DNA from: Artemisia argyi
Lineage: Eukaryota > Streptophyta > Magnoliopsida > Asterales > Asteraceae
DNA length: 64,000 nt
Assembly (NCBI GenBank): GCA_030686995.1
Contig: CM060681.1
Coordinates: forward strand, 160,474,333 to 160,538,332
Reading direction: 5' to 3'
Numbering within the stretch: position 1 is the stretch's first letter; each line of letters opens with the position of its first letter. Shown one piece after another: positions 22,289-34,401 of the stretch. The translations under genes and the position numbers were made by a program. The notes beneath the pieces are model-generated. The model had not been told where the DNA came from, made no database searches, and saw only the letters and a list, made by a program, of their open reading frames with translations.

Positions 22289-25200
22289 TTACATCAAAAT
22301 TAAATTACACCAAGACTCCCAATCACACACACTACGTTTACTTCGATGTTTGTACCATAAAAAACCATATGCCTTCACTTCTACTATAATCTTCACTCCA
22401 TTCGTCCTTACACCTCTAAAAATTAAATCATTCCGAGCTTTCCATATTCGCCAACATGTAATAATCATAATACCTTTGATAATCTCTTTGTATATAGGAG
22501 CACGCCTACAGTTGTTGGCAATCTCTATCAAATCTTTTGTCTCAAACGCGAACACACTTGGAATTCCACACCATGTCGATATAGCCTGCCAAATCCCTAT
22601 CGAGGCTGCACAAGCCGTGAATATATGTGACGCAGATTCATCAGCTTCGTGGCACAGCGGACACACTATATCAGTCATACTAATATGCCTTCGAGCTAAA
22701 GCCGTCTTTGTCGGGAGTCTTTCTATTAGCGCCCTCCACATGAATATGTTGCATTTTAATGGCAACCATTTGCACCATTTGAAACTGCATTCCGAGTTGG
22801 CTGTGTTGTTTCCGGACAACCATTTTTTGACAGCGGCCACTGGAAAAGCATCCTTCGATCCCTGCCAATGCCACTTGTCTCCAACTTCAGATAGAATAGT
22901 ACCTGCAAGTTCGTTACTCAAATCCGTCAATTCCAGAATATATGTTGTTGATGTAGGCGGCTTTCTCCAATTCCACGACATCTCATTCAGCCCCCCAACC
23001 TGCAGAATTCTGTCCGAAACACTGCAGAATTTTTCTTTCTCTAGATGAAACAAATTCGGATATTTCACCTTCAAAGCGCCTTCACAAAGCCATGGATCTA
23101 GCCAAAAATGAGTAGTTTGACCATTCCCAACTGTACTCCGGATTAAAGAACCAAAACTTTGACCTTCTACCTTAACTTTACTCCCAAGCTTGACTATGTT
23201 GGCCCACACGCTGCCACTGCAGTTTCGAATAATAGGGTAATTGACCCATTTCCTAGCATTAGCATGGATCGAGTCAATAATTTTCTTCCAAAGCGAGTCA
23301 TATTCCACCTTGTACCTCCACAGCCATTTTATAGTAAGCGCCTTGTTACAATCTTCAAGTTTACTCAGCCCTAAACCACCTTCATTCTTTGGCGTGGCTA
23401 CCTTGTCCCAAGCCACCCAGTGTAGTTTCGACACTTCATTAGAACCACCCCATAGAAATTTCTTAATCATCCCTTCCAAAGTCAATATAACTTTCTTTGG
23501 CGCTTTATAAAGTGAAAAATAATAGTTTGGTAAACTTTGGAGGACCGACTTTATCAGTGTAAATCTACCACCAACTGATAATACTTGAGCCTTCCATTTC
23601 GATAAACGATTTCTAAACACTTCCACCACCGGGTCCCAATTCTTTATACGATTCATGTTTGCTCCCACCTTAATCCCAAGATAAACAAATGGCAAAATCC
23701 CAGCTTTACAACCCATGCTCGAGGCGGTCCTTATCACTTCTTCATTGTTCACCCCAATACCATATATAGTAGACTTATTAATATTTATTTTCAGCCCCGA
23801 GCACAAATAAAAGATTCGGAGCATCCTTTTCACATTGTCAAAATTAGACCCGGACCATTCGCCAAGTATCATTGCATCGTCCGCGTATAGGAGATGATTA
23901 ATACGCGGACCATTATTTGGTAACTGAATGCCATCGAACACCCCTACTTCACTGGCTTTTCTAAAAAGGCACGTGAATGCTTCCATAACAAATATAAACA
24001 AAAAAGGCGAAACCGGGTCCCCTTGTCTAATCCCCTTTTCACAATTAAATTGAAAAGTAGGTGACCCATTAACCAATACAGAAGACTGGGCCGATGTCAC
24101 AACACCACGAATCCAATTACCCCAAATCGCTGGAAAACCTTTCTGGTTGAGGATATCTAACAGAAACTCCCAATGGATGTTGTTGTTGGAATTATTATAT
24201 CATGACATTCATATAAATAAACCATGTACATCAAAGTGAGCATAGCGGAAGCAATTATAATAAGATCGAATAACATGTAATTAATTAATCAATAATTAAA
24301 TAGTAAACATACCTTTGTTATTCTAGCCCGAACAAGAATCAAAGCAATCTTCCGGAACCAAGAACCCTAATTAGGGTTTATAAGGATTATAAGAATTACC
24401 CCTTACCTTTTTGTAATTCAATCCAAGAATCAAACAATAGTGTGTTTGATTCACGTTCTTGTACACACGTACTACTTCAAGTAAACGCTTATGCAAGTAA
24501 GACGAGCACAAAACACTAGAAGAATAACAAATGTCGACTGCCTTAAACTTTAATGGGTATGTCGACTTTTGCTAGAGAAAAGAGGAGAGGAGAAAACACA
24601 CAAGATTAGGTTTTCAAGTTATGTCAAAAGAATGAAACCTTGTGTGTTTATATAGGGTAGAAATCTTGAGTCAAAAGCTTCACCAAGCGATGTGGGATAC
24701 ACTTCCCAATCGTCCCTACACCCTTAATGGGTTTACGAAACCTTCTTGACATTCAAAGTTTCATCTATCATTCTCCCTTTTCATTCATCTAACAATCGTT
24801 ATCCTTTTCCGTTAAACGTTAACGATTATTACGTGTTTGTATTCTAATAATTAATATAACATTTATATATATAATTATTACTCATTTACTTTTCATACAT
24901 AAAGTGTGCAATCCCGTGATCTCAAGTTCGATCCTAACACACGACTATTAATTTATGTTCATAAAACTAACAGTTGTCATACGCCTTTTCAAAGTCTATC
25001 TGCATCAAAAAAATATTCTTACCCGCCCGTCTTGCCCGTGCTGTTATCTCATTAAGCACTAACGGGCCATCTAAAATGAATCTTCCTGCTATAAAAGCTG
25101 ATTGCGTCTCCTCCGTGATATTCCCCATCACCGTTTTCAGTCTGTTAGCTAACACCTTTGAAATAACTTTACTCACAACACTAATTAGATTAATCGGCCT

Positions 25201-26727
25201 ATACTCTGTCAAGTCAACAGGGGCTGAAGATTTTGGTATAAGAGTGATAAATGACGAGCCCACTCCTGCACTTATCTTCCCCGTCTCGTAAAAGTTTTGC
25301 ATGATCTCCATGAAATGTCCTGAAAACAAACTCCAAAAACGTTTAATAAATTTAAAATTAAAACCATCGGGTCCCGGGGCTTTATCATCCCCACACCCAA
25401 AAACCGCCTCCTTAATTTCTTCCTCCACGATGGGTCGAGTGATTGAAACCACCTCATCAGCAGCTAATTTCTTTATACCATGGCAATTAAGAGTCGGTCG
25501 AACTCTACAATTCTCCACGAACTTCCTTCTGAAAAACTGAAACACTTCTTTCTTAACTATCGAAGGTTTTGACTCCCATTCCCCATTAACCATTAACCCA
25601 GCAATGTTATTACATGCCTTCCTCTTGTTGATGAGCCCGTGAAAAAATTTTGTATTATCATCTCCAAACATCGCCCACCTGCATCTCGATTTTTGTTTCA
25701 AATCCCTATATTTGTACTCTTCGATCTCCTTTACACGACTCGTACATTCTTCCCAAACCCAAATCTCCTCCTCCATTAAATCCCTATCTTCCAACACCTT
25801 ATTTAACTGATCAAGGTCTTCTTTTAAAAGTTTTTCTTCCTCCACTTCTTTATTTTTCAATTCATTCTTCCACACCGTAATAGTTTTCCTCAACATTTTA
25901 AACTTATTCATGAGGACAATGTCCGGATGACCAGCATCTTTAAAATCTTCACACGCTTTCTTTATCATTGACTCAAAGTCTTTTCTTTCTAACCACGAAT
26001 TGAAGAACCTAAACGGCTTAGGGCCAAAATTTAACGACACAGTTTTAAGTAAAAGAGGCCTATGGTCTGACAGACCTTTTGGGAGCGCTCTATACTCTGT
26101 TGTTGGCCACCTATTCAAGAATTCCCAACACACAAAAATTCTATCAATACGGCTCAATTTATTCCCTGTCGCATAGGTGTACTTACTTCCTTTCAAGCTC
26201 AATTCATGGAGTCCAGCTTCTTCGATGAACTCATTAAATTCCCTAGCCGAGATAGGATTAAAAACAGAATTCCTCCGTTCCTCTACATATCGGACCGAGT
26301 TAAAATCTCCAGCAACCACCCACAATCCACTTCTGGCCTGAATTAATTCAGTAACTTCAGCCCATAGTTGTCGTTTTTCCGTATCCCGCTGAGGAGCGTA
26401 TATATTTAACACATTACATTCAATACCCAGACCCTTCAAAGTACCCGTAACCATCAAAAACCATTTATTCTTGATTGAAGTCGTAGCCTCAAAAACTTTG
26501 TTATCCCACATACTGATAATCCCACCCGATCTTCCAGTCGGATTAACATAATCGAAAGCAAAATCACCTCGGCCCCAATAGCGGCCCAACTGCTTCTCAG
26601 AAATATCACTACATAATGACTCTTGAAACATAACAAAACCCACTTCTTGACCGTTTCTAATTTCCCTAAACCACGAATCTTTACCCACAACCCCTAAACC
26701 ACGAACATTCAATGATAGAAAATTCAT
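22289..26727 (-). pseudogene. LINE ORF2: endonuclease, reverse transcriptase, zinc-binding tail; split by a solo LTR
   Basis: Residues 1-225 form an AP-type endonuclease (SLNVRGLG; FQES; VVAGDFNSV; SRIDRIF; LSDHRPLL). The reverse transcriptase follows, with KAPGPDGF near residue 430, LIPKSSAPVDLTEYRPI and FEKAYD near 580. After the LTR the frame resumes at 24178 and carries RQGDPVSPFLFI, the LLYADDAMIL active site and a zf-RVT domain (CPLCHEADESASHIFTAC) before the stop at 22289. Removing the LTR and one copy of the 5-bp duplication leaves a length divisible by three and an open frame of about 1,214 codons. The only visible lesion is therefore the LTR insertion. The protein would nick target DNA and copy the LINE RNA. 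Confidence 0.85.
24184..24972 (-). mobile_element. Solo LTR, 789 bp, inserted in LINE ORF2
   Basis: The plus strand reads TGTTGGAATTATTATATCAT.. to ..AAACTAACA, flanked by a perfect 5-bp duplication GTTGT (24179-24183 and 24973-24977). In reverse complement it matches the LTRs at 40355-41143 and 47594-48382 and has the same length. It keeps the CCTAACACACGAC block, the AACCCTAATTAGGGTTT telo-box palindrome (24363-24379) and the near-terminal AATTATTATATCATGAC, with many substitutions. A solo LTR with an intact duplication implies insertion of a full element and later LTR-LTR recombination. Confidence 0.9.
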
Positions 26728-26830
26728 GATTTACCTAATTGATAACCTTCTTTTATGATCGAATCGACTACCTGTTCCCTGAACTCCCCAATGTCCGTCA
26801 CCCCCAGCTTTGTACCCAACTCCATGCAGT

Positions 26831-27487
26831 AGAGCCAATGCCAATGCCAACGAACACAAATTGTTTGTGGAATTAAAGAGTAAATGATTGCTAAACAAGT
26901 GCTTTTGATCATTTTTATAGTACAAAGGTTTATGATATCCTTTAATGCTCAAACACCCACAAACCATGCAGTAGAGCCAAAGCCATGGCTGGTAGGATTA
27001 ATCTCTTGTTGTAAGGCAACTGAACTCGAACACACTGAAAGAATTTTACCCTATGATTAAAGGAGATAAAAATTACAGTATTATATTTTTCTCTTGCATT
27101 TACCATAATCTCATTAAGTCATTATAATTAAAGCTTGTATATATATACAATTTATGAACCATAGTAAAACTATAATTGCGATAATTACTTTATATGGGAA
27201 TGGCAATGAAAAATAGTAATGGTGTATTATCTCCAAGCAAACTAAGTAACAAGAAGCTGTTAGCGCTTCCGAATCATAGATGCGTGCTAGCCTTTATGAT
27301 TTGTGATTGACCTGAAAATCTCCTTATGGAGAGAGTAATCCGAACCACTAGACAGATTACCAAAGACTCTCACCTCGCTCAAAAGTCGTCTTGAACCATG
27401 ATCTTTGACCACACCAACTTGGCGATTTTCCGAGGAAACATGCAATGATCCGTTTTTTTTTCCTCCCAAAAGTCGTCTTTTGATTAT

Positions 27488-27536
<49 letters not shown>

Positions 27537-28131
27537 GTGCCAGTCTAATATCTTTCTTGTTTCCAAAAAGAGAGGTTATACTTTTAACTAAAAAGAATAT
27601 CCAATTTTGACATAATTAGTTTAAAGACCTTTTCATTTCGACTAAATTAAATTTTATTTTATAAACCAACCTGATCTATTTTAAATTTTATATTTGTATA
27701 GAATGGTCCCACGTGAATTTACTTGAAGTTTCATAAATTATGTACTTTCGCAGAAGTTTCTATATCTTTTTAAAGTTTTTATTTTACAAGACGGCGGCAC
27801 TCCATATTGCGACTGAGTTGAGCAATTAATTTGCAAGTGTTTTCGTAAAAGATTAGTCGCTCGATCGAAAAATCAAGTGGGATAACATAGAAGAACTTTT
27901 TTACAATCATCCAAAAATCAAGAAAAATCAGTAATACTAGTAGCTTATTCGATCTTTTTTATGAGGACTTATGTTTGTGTCTTTCTAGAGGTTGTATAAA
28001 AATCTTCCCAAAATTATATCGTTTTATTTTTTGGTTTTCAAAGATGATACCAAAGGTTATCATGGATCAAATGGGAAGTGAATTAATTTGTACACTTTCA
28101 AAAATGATTGTGACACTTTATTTGTGTATTA
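26831..28131. other. Intergenic; poly-A tract and a short direct repeat
   Basis: No gene recognised. CCATGCAGTAGAGCCAA occurs near 26822 and again near 26964, beside the LINE 5' end. A run of 43 A lies at 27492-27534 next to AAAAGTCGTCTT, which is also present 85 bp to the left; this might be the tail of a degraded retroposon. Confidence 0.4.
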
Positions 28132-28523
28132 AGGGTATGTTTGACGAAATGGGTTGGGCTGGGGCTAGAACTGGTACTGGGGCTGAGACTTATATTAAAA
28201 GCCAAAATTAAAACTTGTATTTTTATAAACTTGTTTGGCAAATGGGTTGGCTGAAACTTATTATTGTAAAATTACTAAAAAATACATAATTAAATGAGTT
28301 TTTGTATATGTTAGATATTTTTGTAGGTAAATAAGTAATTTATTCTTCAAAAGCCCCGTGCTAAAGTTTTTAGCCCCTTTTATGAGGCTAAAGTTTTTAG
28401 CCGACTTATTTTATAAGTCCTTTCATAAGCCTCATAACAAACGAGACTTATTTTATTAGCCGACTTATTTTAAAAGCCCAAGCCTTTATAAGTCTCATAT
28501 AAGCCTTCGCCAAACACAACCTA
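28132..28523. mobile_element. hAT-like MITE remnant
   Basis: The terminal inverted repeats are AGGGTATGTTTGACGAA on the left and the complement of AGGTTGTGTTTGGCGAA on the right. The interior is AT-rich with repeated AAGTTTTTAGCC and GCCGACTTATTTTA words and no ORF. GTGTTTGGC-type ends are common in plant hAT miniature elements. An 8-bp target duplication is not evident, so the copy is old. Confidence 0.55.
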
Positions 28524-28629
28524 AATACTTGTATAGTATTAATACTGTGATTCAACTATTTGTATATATAAGTGTCTTAATAATATTTTAGAGTCTGAAA
28601 ATATATGTAAGAGAGATGGGTGGTTTAGC

Positions 28630-28800
28630 TTTATTTTTATTTTTTATTTTTTGAACGGTTCTTTCGGAGAAATCCTTGACCAATTCGAAATCCGATGGGG
28701 GGAAAACCTTCAACTTAAGCCGCCCGAAGGCACGACACTTAATTTGAAATAAACCTTGCCTTCTCCAGATTCGAACCTTAGTCAGGGTCTGTTGATGTTG
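28630..28800 (-). mobile_element. SINE fragment, 5'-truncated
   Basis: On the minus strand a B-box-like GGTTCGAATCTGG (about 28776) is followed by about 130 bp of body and an A-rich tail with T interruptions (plus-strand T-rich run 28631-28654). No A box or target duplication was found, so this is a partial copy. Confidence 0.5.
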
Positions 28801-29039
28801 TGTGTTTAGTTTCCACCTTGGAAGTCTTTGTACTTTTTGGTTCCCTTGTGATGTCTTAAAGGTGTTCTAAGTTCATAGCCTTGCTTTCCCAAACAAAAAA
28901 GTCTAACGGATTCACATACGTTTGTTTTGGATAATGCAGTTTCTATTTTCGGGTGACATTGAATTGGTCTTAGCGTTGATTATAAGTATAAAACATATAT
29001 ATAGAGTTGGCCATTTGTTAATTATACTTATTATTAAAC

Positions 29040-29100
29040 CCCGTTTAAAACGGCGCCGTTTTACGGCTGGGTTTCCCGCCAAATTTCACGGGCTCCTAAG
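29040..29100 (+). promoter_or_regulatory. Promoter-like region with E2F site
   Basis: TTTCCCGCCAAA (about 29070-29081) fits the E2F consensus TTTSSCGC. It sits among GC-rich words (CGGCGCCG, GGGCTCCTAAGCCCA) some 150 bp upstream of exon-like sequence. In plants E2F sites mark replication and cell-cycle genes. The gene fragment downstream is not recognised, so the promoter call is tentative. Confidence 0.3.
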
Positions 29101-29978
29101 CCCATTGTTTTTAGCCTTTTTCCGTGTTTGTGTCTGGCCCATGAAAAAGCTATAGATAAGGATAGCGAGATCAGAAACTTCACCCAGGTACTATCAACAC
29201 ACACCCACACCTATGTATCAGAGATGATGATGAAGATGGGGAGGAATGATGATATTCATTCATCTTCATTTACCCAGAATCAACATGTTGGAGTTGCTTT
29301 GATTATTTGTTAATGATACCATCTTCTCGACCTGTTGCTCCGAATCTTCTGGTAGGTTATGGTTCTCATTGTTTTTGCTTTTAGTATGCTGTCGGTTTGG
29401 CTTTTTATCATGTCTACTCGAAGATTTTTAACACCCGTCATGGCTTTTACATGTATAGAAGTTTAATTTTAAAATTAGGGTTTTCCTATGATTTGGGGGT
29501 TTTACTAATTTAGTGTTTCTTTACAAATTGTAGGAGTTTTTATAAACTTTATGTTTCCTATAATATGTTTGCTATGGTATATAATATTTTTAAGATACAT
29601 CAGGAACTCTGATTGGTTTGTTTCTTAGTAGTTGCTTTGTTGTTTGTTAGTACGTTGTTTGACACGACTAATTAAGTTACTTATAATTTAGTGGGCTCTA
29701 TTCATGGTGTTAGCGTTTGCTTTGATTTAGTTTGGTCGAAAAATTAAGACGATTCGACGGTAAGAAACTAAAGGCCCCCCTTTTTTTTAAATTAATTCAG
29801 TAGCAGACCACTCAAATCGGAAGTTGGAAGTACGAAGCAATACAAAGGAGAAAAGTTGAGCCGAAATTAAAAATGCAGGTAAATTATAAATATATGTGTT
29901 TGAGAAGAGTTTCGATGCGGTGTGTTTTCATTTGTGTTTGTAGTCTTTCACTTAATTTGATGTGCTCTTCTTGAGTTT

Positions 29979-31560
29979 TGGACAGGTGCCGCTCATGGTA
30001 TATGGAATTTGTTTCAGGAGGGGTCGACACACCTCCATATAGAATAGCAGCTGCACACAAACGTCAGGTGCGTACATATATGTTATCCAGTCGTCATATG
30101 TTATTTTGCTATACGTATTCGGTTGTATTAAACCACCATGACTGTTGTTTCTTTAGGTACACATCATTCAACCCCAAAGTCTGAAACAGTGGCCGATCAA
30201 TCGACAAAGAATCATCGCCTGCCCAGCAAGGTGAGTCTTAGACACAGGGTGTTTGTCTTGCCAATGTGACCCGTTAACGGGGATTGCATAAACCCTCTTC
30301 AGAAGCTTCTTACATGGGCGACCTTTTACTTCCAAACGCTGGTATAACCTTGATTTAAATTCCACTTGCTTAGGTGTCTGTCTTTGTAGATATAATAATC
30401 CTTATAAATTATACATGTTTCACCATTGCGATAGTGACTGACCCTTATTGGGAGTTAAATTCAATAGGCTAAAAAAACTACTATAATATATAAACATAAA
30501 AATAGGATTAAACAGAAAAAAAAAGTTTTATGTGTTGTCATAATGTATAGACATCTGAGAAATGCATTTGTAGTTTGTTCAGAACACATTTTGTTCTTAA
30601 TATAGCCTGAACCAAACACCTCACTTTAGAAGCTAATAGCACCTCGCTTTCATAGCCTGTTGTTGCAATTGCTTACGTGTTGTTTCGATCAGCTCCTTGC
30701 TACAATGGTTGAGGTCGAAAATTGACAAAAGGCAGACAGTTGTTAGGCGATACAGTTGGTACACCTGCAGGTAGCAAATGAGTCAGTTGCAAAAGGTAAA
30801 TTGCCAAAACAAAGTCTTTAATATAGCTAATTTAAAATTACACCTCATACCTTGCCTTTAATTAAAAAAACTTACATGGTCCTCTGTGTCTTTACAGCTG
30901 CTGCAGAAACGGCTTATTTGTCACCCGATGTTAACAGCAATTTACAGCCAACAACAGTTAATACGTTTTGTTCGGCTTCGGAGATTCAAGATGGAACTAC
31001 GCGAGCCAATAGAGTAGCACAACCTACACAAGGTTTGGAAAAAAAATTACCACGCCATACAATGCAAAAATAATAGCATTAATGTTACAGTTCACTCTCT
31101 CACAGTCCTTATGTCCACTGCAGTAGGAACATATCCATCACCCAATATCATTCACAATGCAAATACACGTGACAAGAGACCGCAATTTACACAAGGTTTA
31201 GTGCTCCAACAATTTTGACCAACATCATTATAGAACTAATATTTTTAAGATAGTTACAAGTATTCTTCTATCTATTGCAGTTACACCAGACTCTTTACGT
31301 GGGTCAAACAACCCTGCATACAGGCCTAACAACCGACAGAGGTGCCCTAGACAAGGTATAATAAACGATTATTGCATTTATTCTTTAATTTAAGTTGCAC
31401 TCTAATTGCAATCTGAATGCGAGTGCATAGTTTTAATACCCGAAGGTACCCAATGTCTCAGTGCCATTTACGATATACTGATTCGCATTTGCTACTAATT
31501 GTAAATTTAGAATTATTGAATTATGTATGTTCTTGCAGATCTTGGGTGGGGTGTCGAGCC
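29979..31560 (+). pseudogene. Unrecognised exon series
   Basis: Short exon-like pieces with fair splice signals: about 29986-30067 (SWYMEFVSGGVDTPPYRIAA frame, after TTGGACAG, before GTGCGT); 30157-30231 (VHIIQPQSLKQWPINRQR, after CTTTAG, before GTGAGT); 30897-31033 (AAETAYLSPDVNSNLQPTT.., ending PTQG); about 31112-31196 (..NTRDKRPQFTQG); 31281-31356 (VTPDSLRGSNNPAYRPNNRQ..); and a piece after 31538. Three successive exons end in similar TQG/RQG codons before GT, as if duplicated. No domain is recognised. Possibly the low-complexity N-terminal part of a captured gene. Confidence 0.3.
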
Positions 31561-33023
31561 ATGAGATAGAGGACCTGTGCTTGCTTGCTGTTTCAGTAAG
31601 TACTTATCTACTTGCAGAAATACGCATATTCTCAAGCATAATAAGCATCTAAAATATACCTTGAGAAATGAGCTAGAGCTAGAAAATGAATTATTTTGAC
31701 GGAAAATAGATGGAATAGAGTACAACTCATGTGTCCTTATTTAAGAATAATAAGTTAAGATCATCGGACCATATAAAATCGTACTAAAGTAACAACTGTT
31801 GTTAAACTTTTGACAATACCGATGCCTTTTATATTTTTAAAAAGAAGATATATTTTCACTTACTTGAAAGAAGAACGACGTTGCAAAAGAAACAAATGCA
31901 CACCATAATTGTTCCTCTTTTGTAAAAAAAAAGGCCAAATTTACTCTTAACACACATCAGTACTTAGTTGAGCCTAAAATAAGTGCTTATTTCTTTCCGT
32001 TGTACATTCTTAGTTTAAACTGATATGTTAATAAATCTGATGTCTTCTTTTGTTTATCAGAATACTTTATAGGCTATAATAAAACATGTACTTCGCTCAA
32101 AGGGATTGTTTGGCAAAGACGGACGCTTTCTTTTCCTGATTATAACTTCTGAAATTGTTATGGCTCGGACTTCGCTGAGCGCCTGCCGGCTTTCTGCAAA
32201 TCTTGAAGGATATGCTCATTTTCATATCAAATCCTATCCACTTGAAAAACCTCTATAAGAGATGCTGCAATTGAATAAGCAGGTCAAACAGGTTCATCTT
32301 TTTGTTTTAATATTGACTATCGCCTAATTACTTAGGTAATTGAATAAGCAGGTCAATCAGGTTCATATTTATGTCGTTATTTGAGGACTGAATATACGTT
32401 ACTTGGTGTCACAGCTGCCAAGGAACTGCATCTTCCATAATTACTGAGGTAATGGATTGTGACGCATCACTTTCACAGCAAAGGAAGAAAAGACAGGTAC
32501 TCTATTCATTATTCTTTATCATGTTATTACATCATGATATTACTATTAAGAACTGCTATTTTTCAAGTACTTTTCAGACTTTAATTCAGTACAATATAGA
32601 ATCTCGAATATATATAGCAAATTGACTGGCTCAATATGGGTAACTGGTCAAAACAGGTTATTTTTAGACCAGATCTAAATGACTCAATTGGATTGATCTT
32701 CTGAAATTTTTATTTATATTTTGTACTGTATAAATTATCAAATAATAAACATCTGGTTAATCATGAGCTGCTCAAACTAAATGACCACTTCTTTTTAGCT
32801 AATTTTCTAAAATTTACCGGTTTGAACTGCTAGCGTTAAAAGTTAATGGGTGGAAAATGCAACTTCTGGTATTGACGTTGCTAAGGGTTTGTGGCATACC
32901 ATACATCGCCTGCGCCATAGGTATAAAAATTGAATTAATTTTGTTTATATATGAATTATGCTAATTTTCTTTTTACACATCGCCTGCGCAGTTATTCATT
33001 TGATGTATGTTGCAATCTGCTGA

Positions 33024-33293
33024 TTGCACTTTCTTGACAGGGAATTGGCACGACAACTGTTTGTCAGGTACAGAACACAGTATACCTGTAGCCGTGGTAA
33101 GAGCGGAAGTCCATACTGGCATTGTAGATATGAAAAAAAGGGACATGGAAGCCATGGTCATAGCCGAAGCTATGATAACAAGTACATGGATAGAGAGAGA
33201 TGTTATAAGTGTCATTCTAAAGCCAAGTACACGTGCAACCAGTTTCATATGAAAATGTTCACACCTGACGTTCTATGCCTCAAGGTAAATTAA
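33024..33293 (+). pseudogene. Decayed RS-domain (splicing-factor-like) fragment
   Basis: The frame reads ..DRELARQLFVRYRTQYTCSRG.., then KSGSPYWHCRYEKKGHGS and HGHSRSYDNKYMDRERCYKC. Its R-S-Y, R-Y-E-K and D-R-E-R-Y-K layout resembles the RS-rich tail of plant SR-type or PRP38-type splicing proteins. Several positions where Arg would be expected are Cys, Trp or His, the outcome of CGN to TGN/CAN change at methylated CpG. A GT donor may follow near 33283 (AAGGTAAATT). It is a non-functional fragment; the parental gene is not identified. Confidence 0.4.
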
Positions 33294-33603
33294 GTTTTTA
33301 GTATTTATTTAACTGGAATGATACAGCATTAGTATTACTTTTATAAATGTTTATAACATGTTAATAGTTTGCAATACATGCTAAATCTGTATTCAAATAT
33401 GTTAGTATAGAAATGTAGAAGTAGGATCCCATAATCGATGTTAGCTTAAACGATTAGTGACAATTTTTATCCTTAAAAGTCATTTGCGATCATTTAACCT
33501 CCGGTATATAGAAATATAGAAGTAGGATCCCATAATCGATGTTATCCATGTATATTCTAAAGCTACGAATGACACATGTTTGATGTAACCTCCGGTTAAA
33601 ATG

Positions 33604-33605
<2 letters not shown>

Positions 33606-33650
<45 letters not shown>
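33606..33650. repeat. Poly-A tract, 45 A
   Basis: An uninterrupted A run. The left flank carries two copies of a GTAGGATCCCATAATCGATG-containing block (near 33421 and 33523) and two ACCTCCGGT words, suggesting local slippage or a retroposed tail. Confidence 0.9.
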
Positions 33651-33651
<1 letters not shown>

Positions 33652-34251
33652 ATGTGCGCTACGTTGAAAAGGGTAACTCATGTAACGTATTAAACACCAC
33701 AATACTTGAAATGTAGCCATGTTAGTTGTTAGTTTTGAGTACGCCATTTTATATGAGCGATTCCATTTAGTATCATGTTATTCCATATTCTATCTGTACG
33801 AGTTTCTGACAAAGATATAATTGTATACTTTGCAGCGACGCTATTTTGGGACTCTATAAAATGGTTCTTGGCAGAGGATCTAAAGTTTTAAACAGGTACA
33901 TGTTTAAACCATCTCAACTTTAGTTCTATTATTCTAAAATCTGCACTTCATTTACACGAGCCATTTGCTACAATATTAACCTATAATCATTTGCTTACTA
34001 AAGCCGAGAATGACCAAAGCCGAGAACGACCAAAGCCGAAACATGCATTCAGTTGCATATGGAGATCTCGGAAAGTAATCAACTTAAGTATAATTTACTG
34101 AAGTTAAATTGTGTAAATAGCGAATTATCTGTTTATACTTGCTGTTAGATTATGTGGTTTACGTTTATGTGAGCTTGCTTCCAACAGCTTATTATTTTGC
34201 GTTGAACCCTATTTCAGAAAACCTGATGCAAATAGCTAATATGTTTAAGGA

Positions 34252-34401
34252 ATGTTGACGCCCCTTGCTAAACGGCAGAAAGAAGCTGGAATATTTCCAG
34301 AACCAGTAGTTGACATCACCATTCTACCACAAGCTTCTGGTGACCTTGGCAGGTTGGTCTGGGACTACGTTGAAAAGGGTCGGATTGCGTGCTTGCGTTG
34401 A
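34252..34401 (+). pseudogene. PDR-type ABC transporter fragment (tentative)
   Basis: A 49-codon frame starts MLTPLAKRQKEAGIFPEPVV. It resembles the stretch in plant full-size ABCG/PDR transporters just after the first nucleotide-binding motifs, where the family reads M-L-T-E-L-x-R-R-E-K-x-A-G-I-x-P-x-x-x-V-D. After residue 21 the similarity fades (DITILPQASG..). It is far too short to act (family about 1,400 residues) and lies among unrelated exon pieces. The match is from memory of the family and needs a search. Confidence 0.35.

Larger units (their letters stand above)
22209..26830 (-). mobile_element. L1-type LINE, 5'-truncated, minus strand
   Basis: A plant L1 retrotransposon. On the minus strand it starts inside the C-terminus of ORF1 (about 26823), runs through a full ORF2 and ends at a short A tail (T run 22209-22216 on the plus strand) preceded by AATAAA (about 22230). 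A solo LTR (24184-24972) sits within ORF2 and is not part of the LINE. Only about 33 codons of ORF1 remain. Its stop overlaps the ORF2 start as ATGA (26724-26727), a layout suited to translational coupling. No target-site duplication was identified by eye. Confidence 0.85.

Noticed and set aside
22350..23048. 232-codon plus-strand ORF
   Set aside because: Antisense shadow of LINE ORF2, which has clear RT and zf-RVT motifs on the minus strand.
26822..26983. CCATGCAGTAGAGCCAA direct repeat as the LINE target duplication
   Set aside because: Both copies are on the 5' side of the LINE; none is found beyond the poly-A end at 22209.
27377..27480. AAAAGTCGTCTT repeat beside the poly-A tract as a retroposon target duplication
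   Set aside because: The right copy lies before the A run rather than after it, so the geometry is wrong for a target-site duplication.
27357..27566. ORF with a poly-Phe stretch
   Set aside because: Translation of the 43-A homopolymer.
33490..33747. 85-codon minus-strand ORF with poly-Phe
   Set aside because: Crosses the 45-A homopolymer; no protein feature outside it.
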